A stretch of DNA of 64,000 bases. It comes from Alkalicella caledoniensis (GTDB lineage Bacteria > Bacillota > Proteinivoracia > Proteinivoracales > Proteinivoracaceae). Below the pieces are notes generated by a model. The model ran no database searches. It had not been told where the DNA came from and saw only the letters and a list, made by a program, of their open reading frames with translations. Below are positions 43,790-51,551 of the stretch, piece after piece (the first letter of the stretch is position 1; the number at the start of each line of letters is the position of its first letter). The DNA is taken from the NCBI RefSeq assembly GCF_014467015.1, contig NZ_CP058559.1, positions 2,604,001 to 2,668,000 of the forward strand, given 5' to 3'. A program made the translations under genes and the position numbers.

Positions 43790-44786
43790 CTGTAGGGTGC
43801 AGGGCTCCGTACCTGCCCGCGACCCTAAAGCAAAACCTATGAAAGAGAATTTTGGATGTCCGGGTGGGTATGGAACCCCACCCCTACCGTAGTTGGGGTA
43901 ATGCTGTAGGTATGTATGCCGGCGTGTTTTACTGTAGGGTGCAGGGCTCCGTACCTGCCCGCGACCCGAGAGCAAAACCTATGAAAGTGAATTTTGGGTG
44001 TCCGGGTGGGTATGGAACCCCACCCCTACCGTAGTTGGGGTAATGCTGTAGGTATGTATGCCGGCGGGTTTTTACTGTAGGGTGCAGGGCTCCGTACCTG
44101 CCCGCGACCCGAGAGCAAAACCTATGAAAGTGAATTTTGGGTGTCCGGGTGGGTATGGAACCCCACCCCTACCGTAGTTGGGGTAATGCTGTAGGTATGT
44201 ATGCCGGCGGGTTTTTACTGTAGGGTGCAGGGCTCCGTACCTGCCCGCGACCCGAGAGCAAAACCTATGAAAGTGAATTTTGGGTGTCCGGGTGGGTATG
44301 GAACCCCACCCCTACCGTAGTTGGGGTAATGCTGTAGGTATGTATGCCGGCGGGTTTTTACTGTAGGGTGCAGGGCTCCGTACCTGCCCGCGACCCGAAA
44401 GCAGAACCTATGAAAGGGACTTTTGGATGTCCGGGTGGGTATGGAACCCCACCCCTACAATATCGGGTCATACTGTTTGTATGGATGCCAGCGGTTTTAT
44501 ACTGTAGGGTGCAGGGCTCCGTACCTGCCCGTGACCTAAGAGCAGAACCTATGAAAGGGACTTTTGGATGTCCGGGTGGGTATGGAACCCCACCCCTACA
44601 ATATCGGGTCATACTTTTGCATGCATGCCAGCGGGTTTTTATACTGTAGGGTGCAGGGCTCCGTACCTGCCCGCGACCCCAAAGCAAAACCTATGAAAGT
44701 GATTTTTGAAAGTCCGGGTGGGTATGGAACCCCACCCCTACAATATGGGTCAAACTGTTTGTACGCATGCCAGCGGGTTTTATTGG
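43790..44786. repeat. Tandem array of seven 141-143-bp GC-rich units
   Basis: Units begin with CTGTAGGGTGCAGGGCTCC at 43790, 43932, 44075, 44218, 44361, 44502 and 44644. Units 2, 3 and 4 are identical over 143 bases; the others differ mainly between the conserved blocks. Each unit holds an imperfect inverted pair, GTAGGGTGCAGGGCTCCGTA... against ...GGAACCCCACCCCTAC. A decayed piece (CCGTAGGGCTCAGGCCCGG) precedes unit 1 at about 43758. GC is far higher than in neighbouring genes. Open frames inside are by-products of the repeat. It fills the gap between the CDF gene and nth. Confidence 0.92.
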
Positions 44787-44827
44787 GGGTGCCCCTGTTA
44801 TTTTTAGATTTAGTGGAGGTGATTCAT

Positions 44828-45460
44828 GTGAAAAAAGACGAAGTTCTTGAGGTCATAGAAATACTAAAAGAAACTTATCCTGACGCAAAATGTGAGCTGG
44901 ATTACCAGTCTCCTTTTCAATTACTTATAGCAACAATTTTATCTGCCCAGTGTACAGATGTACGTGTAAACAAGGTGACAGCAAGATTATTTCAAAAAGC
45001 CAACTCTCCCCATGAAATGGTGGGACTAGGAATTGATGACTTGAAAAATGAAATCAAAGAATGTGGACTATTTAATAATAAAAGCAAAAATATTATGTTA
45101 TGTTGTACAGACTTACTTGATAAACATAATGGTGAAGTTCCAGGTGACCTCGATGAACTAACTAATTTAGCTGGTGTAGGAAGAAAAACTGCCAATGTGG
45201 TACTTAGTAACGCCTTTGACGTGCCTGCTATAGCTGTGGATACACATGTTTTCCGGGTTTCCAATAGGATAGGTATAGTCAGAGCGAAAAATGTAGATGC
45301 AACAGAAAAACAACTAATGAAAAAAATACCAAAGAATCTATGGACCTTAAGCCATCACTTATTGATTTTTCATGGTAGAAGAATTTGTACAGCTAGGAAT
45401 CCAAAATGCGAAGTATGCCCAGTAAATGAACACTGTAGGTATGCAAAAAAAATAAGTTAA
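44828..45460 (+). CDS. nth: Endonuclease III
   Basis: Base-excision repair glycosylase/AP lyase for oxidised pyrimidines. The 210-residue protein has the helix-hairpin-helix LAGVGRKTANVVLS with the catalytic lysine, the catalytic aspartate in AVDTHVFR, and the [4Fe-4S] loop C-x6-C-x2-C-x5-C (CTARNPKCEVCPVNEHC). The frame is open far upstream into the repeat array, but GGAGGTG at 44814-44820 and the family's usual beginning place the start at GTG 44828. Its promoter therefore lies in or next to the last array unit, so array changes could affect nth expression. Confidence 0.95.
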   Translation: MKKDEVLEVIEILKETYPDAKCELDYQSPFQLLIATILSAQCTDVRVNKVTARLFQKANSPHEMVGLGIDDLKNEIKECGLFNNKSKNIMLCCTDLLDKHNGEVPGDLDELTNLAGVGRKTANVVLSNAFDVPAIAVDTHVFRVSNRIGIVRAKNVDATEKQLMKKIPKNLWTLSHHLLIFHGRRICTARNPKCEVCPVNEHCRYAKKIS

Positions 45461-45488
45461 CAGCTTAGCTATAATAGGTTTAACAAAG

Positions 45489-45524
45489 AAAGCAGAAATC
45501 CTGATGAAGGGATTTCTGCTTTTT
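45489..45524 (+). terminator. Terminator after nth
   Basis: AAAGCAGAAATCC, loop, GGATTTCTGCTTT plus T-run. It may also serve the convergent DUF4438 gene. Confidence 0.92.
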
Positions 45525-45554
45525 AGCGTATGTTTTTTGCTAATCTCTAAATAT

Positions 45555-46418
45555 TTACTTCAAAATACCTAAATAATTCCCAATGTTAGCCTTTGGATCA
45601 ATTACACCTTTAATTTTAGGACTTTGACAAGTAAGCAAAGTTGTTACACCAGGGCCGTGTCCAGTTATTACACAGTCGCTGTGTACAACTACCCCTATGG
45701 ATACAGCACCTTTTAGATAACCTCGACCATAGCTGTTATCGCAGTCTTCTAGTAAAATGATATCACCAAAGCGCAACTCACCTAGATTGCTTGCATCAAA
45801 GGCCTCTTTGTCTGCTGTCATGATATCATAATCCCCCCTATGGGCGGTAATTGCACCTATGCCTGAACCCATAAGGTGAGCAGGTACAGTTGTCACAACA
45901 GGGACTTCTAGAGTACCATCTTCTAATACCCTAATGTTCATTTTTTCAACAAGATCAGGGTCGGTGTTATAGACTTTTACATCTGGGCAATCTTCTAATT
46001 CCAGGCCAGTTCCCCAAGATTTTATTTGAATTTTATCGCCAATTGTTAACTTTTCTAAGGTTTCCTTTGGGAAGTAAACAAGTACGTGCTCTATCCCACC
46101 GTGCATACCAGTAACATAACCCAAATCACCTTTAGCATCTCCACTTATTACCTTAGCGGTATTACCAACAGAAGTTAAAATATTAAGCCCGTTATTGTTC
46201 ATAGTATCAGAGTTTGAAATACTAACCCCAGGCTCCACATGGTCTGCCACAAAACCACATGCCTTATCTCCTAACATCACATTGTAAGTAATTCCACCTG
46301 TGCCAGGAAGGAATTTTACCTTTCCCTCTGTTGTAATACGTGGAAAGTTGTTTTTAGGGTGAGTTATTTCACCACACACTGATATCTGTACTAGCTTTTC
46401 TTTATTAGTTCTCAACAT
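45555..46418 (-). CDS. DUF4438 domain protein
   Basis: A 287-residue soluble protein that matches my knowledge of the DUF4438 family over its whole length: conserved FLPGTGGITYNVMLGD near residues 36-52, ADHVEPGVSI, MHGGIEHVLVYF, AHLMGSGIGA and HRGDYDIMT. The family is found in anaerobes such as Thermotoga and Clostridia; function is not established. There are no membrane segments. AAGGGGGTT precedes the ATG at 46418. It is monocistronic and divergent from trmL, with 188 bp between in which I see nothing specific. Confidence 0.82.
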   Translation of the reverse strand: MLRTNKEKLVQISVCGEITHPKNNFPRITTEGKVKFLPGTGGITYNVMLGDKACGFVADHVEPGVSISNSDTMNNNGLNILTSVGNTAKVISGDAKGDLGYVTGMHGGIEHVLVYFPKETLEKLTIGDKIQIKSWGTGLELEDCPDVKVYNTDPDLVEKMNIRVLEDGTLEVPVVTTVPAHLMGSGIGAITAHRGDYDIMTADKEAFDASNLGELRFGDIILLEDCDNSYGRGYLKGAVSIGVVVHSDCVITGHGPGVTTLLTCQSPKIKGVIDPKANIGNYLGILK

Positions 46419-46606
46419 TTTAAAACCCCCTTATAAATTTAGTATATAGGAATATTTCGATATAGAAAGGAAAAACCCTGCAAAAAAATAAAAGTTATAA
46501 GTTTAAACCTTAGCAAACTACTACCACGTAAAAGGGACCAATTATTTTTGCAGTATTTGACTATCTTTGATATTATATATTAAAAAAGAGAAGGAATGAT
46601 ACCTAG

Positions 46607-47062
46607 ATGCATATAGTTTTAGTTGAACCTGAGATACCTCAAAACACTGGCAACATAGCAAGAACATGTGCTGCTACCAATACAAGCTTACACCTAGTGG
46701 AACCTTTAGGTTTCACCATAGATGATAAATACCTGAAAAGGGCAGGTCTAGACTATTGGGAAAAAGTGAATATTTATAGATACAAGAATCTAGAACATTT
46801 TTTTGAGGAAAACAAAGGTGGAAGATTTTTTTACTTAACAACTAAAGGTAAAAAGGGGTACCATGAGGTTACATATAAAGAAAATGACTTTCTTATGTTT
46901 GGGAAAGAGACAAAAGGATTGCCAGAGGACCTTATTTATGGAGATTTCGAAAACGCCATAACAGTACCCATGGCCCCAGATGGTGTGAGATCTTTGAATT
47001 TATCTAACACTGTTGCGTTAGTCCTTTATGAAGGCTTAAGGCAGCTAGATTTTAAATTTTGA
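46607..47062 (+). CDS. trmL: tRNA (cytidine/uridine(34)-2'-O)-methyltransferase
   Basis: SPOUT-class SAM methyltransferase that modifies the wobble base ribose of some tRNAs. The 151-residue protein has motif 1 EIPQNTGNIARTCAAT, motif 2 MFGKETKGLP and motif 3 SLNLSNTVALVLYE, in the minimal length of TrmL (YibK/CspR). AGAAGGAATG precedes the ATG. It is first of a tight run: yigZ starts 20 bases after its stop, then the nuclease and HAD genes overlap. Confidence 0.94.
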   Translation: MHIVLVEPEIPQNTGNIARTCAATNTSLHLVEPLGFTIDDKYLKRAGLDYWEKVNIYRYKNLEHFFEENKGGRFFYLTTKGKKGYHEVTYKENDFLMFGKETKGLPEDLIYGDFENAITVPMAPDGVRSLNLSNTVALVLYEGLRQLDFKF

Positions 47063-47082
47063 TGGCAGAAGGGGTGAGGGGG

Positions 47083-47724
47083 ATGTTAAAGAAATATTAC
47101 CGCTTAAAAGATCTAGGAGTAAAGGAGATTATTATCAATAAATCGAGGTTTATTGGACTTGCAACTCCCATAGAATCAGAAGAGCAGGCCTTAGAAATTA
47201 TCCAAAGGGTGAAAAAAGAGCACTATAATGCTAACCATAATGTATATGCTTATCAAATTGGTGAAAACGACGAGATACAAAGGGCAAATGATGACGGTGA
47301 GCCAAGTGGAACGGCTGGCAAACCAGTCCTTGAGATAATCAAAAAAGAGAACTTAAAAAACACCCTTATAATTGTTACAAGGTACTTTGGTGGTATTAAG
47401 CTTGGTAGTGGAGGCTTAATTAGGGCGTATGCCCAATGTGCTAAAGAAGGGATAATGGCTGCAAAAAAAGGATACAACCTTCTTATGAGCAATGTTACTG
47501 TTTTCTATGACTATACATTTCATGGGAAAATAGAAAACTACTTACAAAATTTTAAATACGTAATTGGCAGTGAATTTACTGACAGGGTTGCCATAAACAT
47601 ATTGCTTGATGACGTAGAATTGGATACTTTTACACAAGAAATCAAAAACTTAACTTCTGGACAGTCAGAGATCCATATAAACAACCAGGAATATGTATTT
47701 GTGGAGGAGGTAAATAATGATTAG
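47083..47724 (+). CDS. yigZ: YigZ/IMPACT family protein
   Basis: A 213-residue protein of the UPF0029/IMPACT family. The N-terminal domain carries the family motif ANDDGEPSGTAGKPVLEII and TRYFGGIKLGSGGLIRAYA. The C-terminal DUF1949-like ferredoxin fold follows (from about 135). Eukaryotic IMPACT inhibits GCN2; the bacterial role is unsettled. An upstream in-frame TTG/ATG pair (47059-47062) overlaps the trmL stop; GAAGGGGTGAGG points to the ATG at 47083. It overlaps the next gene by 8 bases. Confidence 0.9.
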   Translation: MLKKYYRLKDLGVKEIIINKSRFIGLATPIESEEQALEIIQRVKKEHYNANHNVYAYQIGENDEIQRANDDGEPSGTAGKPVLEIIKKENLKNTLIIVTRYFGGIKLGSGGLIRAYAQCAKEGIMAAKKGYNLLMSNVTVFYDYTFHGKIENYLQNFKYVIGSEFTDRVAINILLDDVELDTFTQEIKNLTSGQSEIHINNQEYVFVEEVNND

Positions 47725-48574
47725 AATTGGACCTGCAGGAAACTCCAGTCTTTTTTACGAAGAAGGAAATAAATCATCCATAGAAATACCAAAGTTCCTA
47801 CATGGAAAAGGATTAAATGCATACGAATATCAGTGTGGAAGAGGAGTTAGGGTAAGGGAAGATTTTTGCAAACAGTTAAAAGAGGAAAGTGAAAAATATG
47901 ATATCAGATTAAGTTTGCATGCCCCTTACTTTATAAATTTAGCATCAGAGGATAAAGAAAAGCTTACAAAAAGTATAGGTCATATGGAAAAATCCCTTGT
48001 AGCTGCCCAAGCCATGGGGGCTAAAGTTATTGTAGTGCACCCTGGAGCTGTGAAAAAAGGTGAACCAAGGGGCCAGTCCTTAGCACGAGCGAAGGACTTT
48101 TTGTATGAGGCTTTAGATAAAACAAAGGAGTTTGAAAATATAAGCATTGGACTAGAAACCATGGGTAAGGTTAATCAACTGGGGAGCTTAGACGAGGTGT
48201 TAGAGCTATGTGAAGTGAGCAAAAGGCTAGTGCCCGTGATAGATTTCGGGCATTTGCATGCCAGGGATAAAGGGCTCCTTACAAGTAAAGAGGAGTTTAG
48301 AAAAGTTCTAGAACTTATTGGTAGTAAACTAGGCGCCGAAAAGCTCAGGTCATTACATGCACATTTTAGCCCCATAGAATATACTCAAGGGGGAGAGAAA
48401 AAACATAGAACCTTTGACGAAAAGGAATATGGACCAAGATTTGAAGATCTTGCTCCATTAATTATGGAGTATAATATGTCACCTGTAATAATATCTGAGT
48501 CCGCAGATAAACAAACAGAAGATGCCATGCTGATGATGGATATATATACAAAAGTTAAGGGAGAGATGAAATGA
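47717..48574 (+). CDS. Endonuclease IV-like TIM-barrel protein
   Basis: A 285-residue protein of the AP-endonuclease 2 (Nfo/EndoIV) superfamily, which cuts DNA 5' of abasic sites with a three-zinc centre. Likely ligand motifs are SLHAPYFINLAS, VVHPGAVKKGEP, LETMGK, VIDFGHLHAR and LHAHFSP. It is a shorter, divergent type common in Clostridia, so a repair role is probable but less sure than for canonical Nfo. It overlaps yigZ by 8 bases at the start and the HAD gene by 4 at the end, indicating translational coupling. Confidence 0.8.
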   Translation: MIRIGPAGNSSLFYEEGNKSSIEIPKFLHGKGLNAYEYQCGRGVRVREDFCKQLKEESEKYDIRLSLHAPYFINLASEDKEKLTKSIGHMEKSLVAAQAMGAKVIVVHPGAVKKGEPRGQSLARAKDFLYEALDKTKEFENISIGLETMGKVNQLGSLDEVLELCEVSKRLVPVIDFGHLHARDKGLLTSKEEFRKVLELIGSKLGAEKLRSLHAHFSPIEYTQGGEKKHRTFDEKEYGPRFEDLAPLIMEYNMSPVIISESADKQTEDAMLMMDIYTKVKGEMK

Positions 48575-49266
48575 TGTTTAAGGCTGTTTTATTTGATTTG
48601 GATGGGACCTTATTGCATTTAGATACCGAAAGTTTTTTAGGTAAGTACATAAAAGCTCTAAGCCTAAAGGTGAAAGACCATATCCCCATGGAGAAGTTTC
48701 CGAAATACCTACTGGAATCTACCCATGTAATGGTAACTGACAATGACGGAGCTAAGACAAACGAAGAAGTGTTCATGGAGCATTTCTTTAAAATAACCCA
48801 AGGTGATGAAAAAAAGCTTAGACCAGTATTTGATAGCTTCTATGTGGAGCAATTTCCTGCTTTAGGTGATGAATATACAGGGCACCCTAAGGCAAAAGAA
48901 GTCATAGAGCACTGTAAGCAAAAGGGTCTTAAGATAGTCCTTGCTACTAACCCAGTTTTCCCTAAAGCTGCTATCCTTGAAAGACTACGCTGGGCTGGCC
49001 TAAGTTCTGAGGATTTTGATGTAATTTCTTGCTATGAAGATATGCATTTTTGTAAGCCTAATAAAAACTACTTTCAAGAACTTTTAGATATAATCGATGT
49101 GGCACCTGAGCATGCACTTATGGTGGGGAATGACTGCCAAGAAGACATGGTTGCAGGTGAGCTTGGAATAAAAACCTTTTTGGTAAAGGATTTCATAATA
49201 GATAGAGGGGGACAGTGCCACCCTGACTACCAGGGTGATTTGGGAGATATTACAAAAATAATTTAG
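48571..49266 (+). CDS. HAD superfamily hydrolase
   Basis: A 231-residue phosphatase-like protein with HAD motif I FDLDGTLLHLD (catalytic aspartates), motif II ATNP, the lysine in CKPNKNYF and motif IV MVGNDCQEDMVAG. The cap is an inserted helical domain (subclass C1). The substrate is not predictable; phosphoglycolate (arising from abasic-site repair) would suit the neighbouring nuclease, but this is only inference. The start ATG lies in the end of the nuclease gene; a second ATG follows at once. Last gene of the trmL operon. Confidence 0.87.
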   Translation: MMFKAVLFDLDGTLLHLDTESFLGKYIKALSLKVKDHIPMEKFPKYLLESTHVMVTDNDGAKTNEEVFMEHFFKITQGDEKKLRPVFDSFYVEQFPALGDEYTGHPKAKEVIEHCKQKGLKIVLATNPVFPKAAILERLRWAGLSSEDFDVISCYEDMHFCKPNKNYFQELLDIIDVAPEHALMVGNDCQEDMVAGELGIKTFLVKDFIIDRGGQCHPDYQGDLGDITKII

Positions 49267-49267
49267 G

Positions 49268-49296
49268 TTGACAAAGGGCCGAGAATTTGATAAATT
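49268..49296 (+). promoter_or_regulatory. perR promoter
   Basis: TTGACA (49268-49273), 17 bases, TAAATT (49291-49296): a sigma-A type promoter whose transcript would begin in or next to the operator at 49306-49322. Confidence 0.6.
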
Positions 49297-49305
49297 TAAA
49301 TTGAA

Positions 49306-49322
49306 ATAGTAATTATTACTAT
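49306..49322. promoter_or_regulatory. PerR/Fur-type operator
   Basis: ATAGTAAT-T-ATTACTAT, a perfect 8-1-8 palindrome. Its inner 15 bases agree with the Bacillus Per box TTATAATTATTATAA at 11 positions. It lies just downstream of the perR -10, where binding would block the gene's own transcription. Confidence 0.7.
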
Positions 49323-49345
49323 TATCTAATAAAGTGGGTGAAGTT

Positions 49346-49744
49346 ATGGAAAAAGCCAGTAGAATGACTAAACAGAGAAAGTTAATACTTGATGTACTTA
49401 GGAGTACAAAATCACATCCTACTGCCGATTGGATTTATAATCAGGTAAGGGGAGAAATGCCTAATATAAGTCTAGGTACAGTTTATCGTAACCTTGGAGT
49501 TTTGAAGGAAAAAGGTGAGATATTAGAACTTAATTACGGGAGCTCTTTTAGTCGATACGATTGTAATCCAGAAAATCACTACCACTTAACATGTACAAAG
49601 TGTGAAAGGGTTTTTGACTTAAAGATACCTATCCAAAAACAGCTAGTAAAAGAGGTTATGGATATAGATGGACATAAAGTATTAGACCACAGGCTAGAGT
49701 TCTACGGAATATGTAAGGAATGTAAAAAACAAGAAGTCAACTAA
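49346..49744 (+). CDS. perR: PerR-type peroxide stress repressor (Fur family)
   Basis: A 132-residue Fur-family repressor. The winged helix (about 5-80) reads HPTADWIYNQVRGEMPNISLGTVYRNL. All five regulatory-metal ligands known from Bacillus PerR have counterparts: H in SHPTAD, D in SRYD, both H in NHYH, and D in VFDL. The structural zinc site is CTKC...CKEC. The residue set favours PerR over Fur or Zur. Start ATG 49346 after GGGTGA; a GTG at 49334 overlaps the site. A perfect operator lies in its own promoter region, so autoregulation is likely. No target gene such as catalase or rubrerythrin is in the window. Confidence 0.88.
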   Translation: MEKASRMTKQRKLILDVLRSTKSHPTADWIYNQVRGEMPNISLGTVYRNLGVLKEKGEILELNYGSSFSRYDCNPENHYHLTCTKCERVFDLKIPIQKQLVKEVMDIDGHKVLDHRLEFYGICKECKKQEVN

Positions 49745-49771
49745 CAGACAGAAAAAATTTCTGTCTGTTTT
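49743..49771 (+). terminator. Terminator after perR
   Basis: AACAGACAGAAA, short loop, TTTCTGTCTGTT, then T9. Confidence 0.93.
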
Positions 49772-49909
49772 TTTTTCAATTTCTCTACCATAAAAGCCTT
49801 AAGAGCATTTATATTAAAACTCAAAGAAGTAAGTTCACTGAACATAAAAGGATTTTTCATTCTGATGTAGAAATAATAACTATAACAAATAGATAAAAGG
49901 TGATAGGAT

Positions 49910-50512
49910 ATGACAATAATTAAAGTATTAATCTTAGCTAGTATAGGAGGTATTATTGGTTGGGTTACTAACCATTTAGCTATAAAGCTTATGTTTAGGC
50001 CATTCAATGAGGTAAAAGTTCCCATACTGAATCTAACCTTCCAAGGTTTGATACCTAAGCGAAAAGGGGAAATAGCAAATACCATAGCAACAACAATAGA
50101 AACTGAATTATTTTCCACTACAGAGCTTTTGGAAAACATGCTTACTGAAGACAATCAGAAGCAGATTTTACATTTTCTAAAAGTCAAACTAACCAGTGTA
50201 GTAAAGGAAAAATTGCCACCTATGTTAGCCATGTTCTCTCCTGCAGTTACATCAATGGTAGACAGCGTCCTTGAAAAAGAAGGGCCTTCTATATTGCGGG
50301 AAATCATGTTTCAAGGGGGGGAAATGCTAACAGAGCAAGTTCAGGTGTCTAGTTTGGTGGAAGAAAAAATTAATTCTTTTGATCTTGAAAAACTAGAAGG
50401 TATAATCCTTTCCATAGCAAGGAAAGAACTAAAGCATATAGAGTTTTTAGGTGGTGTACTAGGATTTATTATAGGCTTAGTACAGGGAGGAATTATAATT
50501 CTCATAGGATAA
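49910..50512 (+). CDS. DUF445 family membrane protein
   Basis: A 200-residue protein that starts with a hydrophobic helix (LILASIGGIIGWVTNHLAIKLMFRP), the typical DUF445 (YheB/YtxH-region) beginning, followed by an amphipathic helical middle (residues 50-170) and a C-terminal hydrophobic helix (FLGGVLGFIIGLVQGGIIILIG). Both ends probably insert in the membrane. Function unknown; in Bacillus relatives the family is linked with spores. AAAGGTGAT precedes the ATG. It is followed 21 bases later by threonine aldolase, probably on the same transcript. Confidence 0.83.
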   Translation: MTIIKVLILASIGGIIGWVTNHLAIKLMFRPFNEVKVPILNLTFQGLIPKRKGEIANTIATTIETELFSTTELLENMLTEDNQKQILHFLKVKLTSVVKEKLPPMLAMFSPAVTSMVDSVLEKEGPSILREIMFQGGEMLTEQVQVSSLVEEKINSFDLEKLEGIILSIARKELKHIEFLGGVLGFIIGLVQGGIIILIG

Positions 50513-50533
50513 AATACAAGGGAGTTGATAAAT

Positions 50534-51541
50534 GTGATTGAATTAAGAAGCGATACATTTACAGTGGCCGATGAGAAAATGAGAAGGGCAATGGCCCAAG
50601 CACAAGTTGGTGACGATGTTTATAACGAAGACCCAACTGTAAATAACCTGCAAAAAATTGCAGGAGAATTTTTCGGAAAAGAATCAGCTATCTTTGTCCC
50701 TAGTGGAACCATGGGCAACCTTTTGGCTGTGTTGACTGCCTGTCAAAGGGGTGACGAAATAATAGCTGAGTATAATAGCCACATTTTTCAATATGAAGTC
50801 GCAGGTGTCTCAGCCCTAGCAGGAGTGCAAATAAATCCCATAAAGGGTATTGATGGGAAAATCCCCATAGATTATTTAAATGGGGCTATTAGGGATGAAA
50901 ACATCCATTTCCCAACCACAAGGATGATTTGCCTTGAAAATACCCATAACATGTCTGGTGGTAAAGTTTTGGAAGTAGAATACATAAATGCGGTGGCAGG
51001 TATTGCCAAAAAAAACAATATACACCTTCACATAGATGGAGCTCGTATTTTCAATGCAGCAGTAGCCCAAGGCATTGACCCAAAAAAACTTCTGGAAAAT
51101 GTGGATTCAGTAATGGTATGTTTATCAAAGGGACTTGGTGCCCCCATGGGATCACTATTAGTGGGGACGGAAGAATTTATAAATAGTGCAAGGAAATACC
51201 GTAAAATGCTAGGTGGAGGCATGAGGCAGTGGGGGCATGCAGCAGCAGCAGCCCTTATTGCATTAGAAGATGGACCTAAAAGACTTCATGAAGATCATGA
51301 AAACTGCAAAGCACTGGCAGAGGCTTTAAAAGAAAAAAAATGGACAGAGGATGTCCAACAAAGCACAAATATCTGTAGATTTTTTGTGCCTGATAATAAT
51401 CAAGCAGATAACTTTCAAGAGTACATGTTAAAAAACGGTGTTAGAGTACAAAAGGCTGGCAACTCATTTAGGATGGTTACCCATTTTAATGTTTCACAAG
51501 AAGATACAAAGAAGGTTGTAGAGCTAATAAATAATTTCTAA
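50534..51541 (+). CDS. ltaE: Low-specificity L-threonine aldolase
   Basis: PLP enzyme of 335 residues that splits L-threonine or allo-threonine to glycine and acetaldehyde. Features: ELRSDTFTV at the start, GDDVYNEDPTVN, SGTMGNLLAVL, the PLP-binding aspartate HIDGARIFNAAVA and the Schiff-base lysine in CLSKGLGAPMGSLL. GTG start at 50534, nine bases after GGGAG; a TTG at 50525 is too close to that site. It lies between the DUF445 and GH13 genes, with 21- and 10-base gaps, a likely three-gene operon of unrelated functions. Confidence 0.93.
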   Translation: MIELRSDTFTVADEKMRRAMAQAQVGDDVYNEDPTVNNLQKIAGEFFGKESAIFVPSGTMGNLLAVLTACQRGDEIIAEYNSHIFQYEVAGVSALAGVQINPIKGIDGKIPIDYLNGAIRDENIHFPTTRMICLENTHNMSGGKVLEVEYINAVAGIAKKNNIHLHIDGARIFNAAVAQGIDPKKLLENVDSVMVCLSKGLGAPMGSLLVGTEEFINSARKYRKMLGGGMRQWGHAAAAALIALEDGPKRLHEDHENCKALAEALKEKKWTEDVQQSTNICRFFVPDNNQADNFQEYMLKNGVRVQKAGNSFRMVTHFNVSQEDTKKVVELINNF

Positions 51542-51551
51542 GGAGACTTCC

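Noticed and set aside
43852-44687. Several open frames of 60-110 codons on both strands inside the tandem array
   Set aside because: They repeat with the 143-bp unit, exist on both strands, lack ribosome sites and would encode Pro/Gly-rich repeats of no family; they are by-products of the repeat.
43790-44786. CRISPR array
   Set aside because: Units are 141-143 bases with long conserved parts and near-identical intervening DNA; no short direct repeats with unique spacers and no cas genes in the window.
44564-44827. Longer nth reading frame starting in the repeat array
   Set aside because: The extension would translate repeat DNA; the family start and a good ribosome site place the start at GTG 44828.
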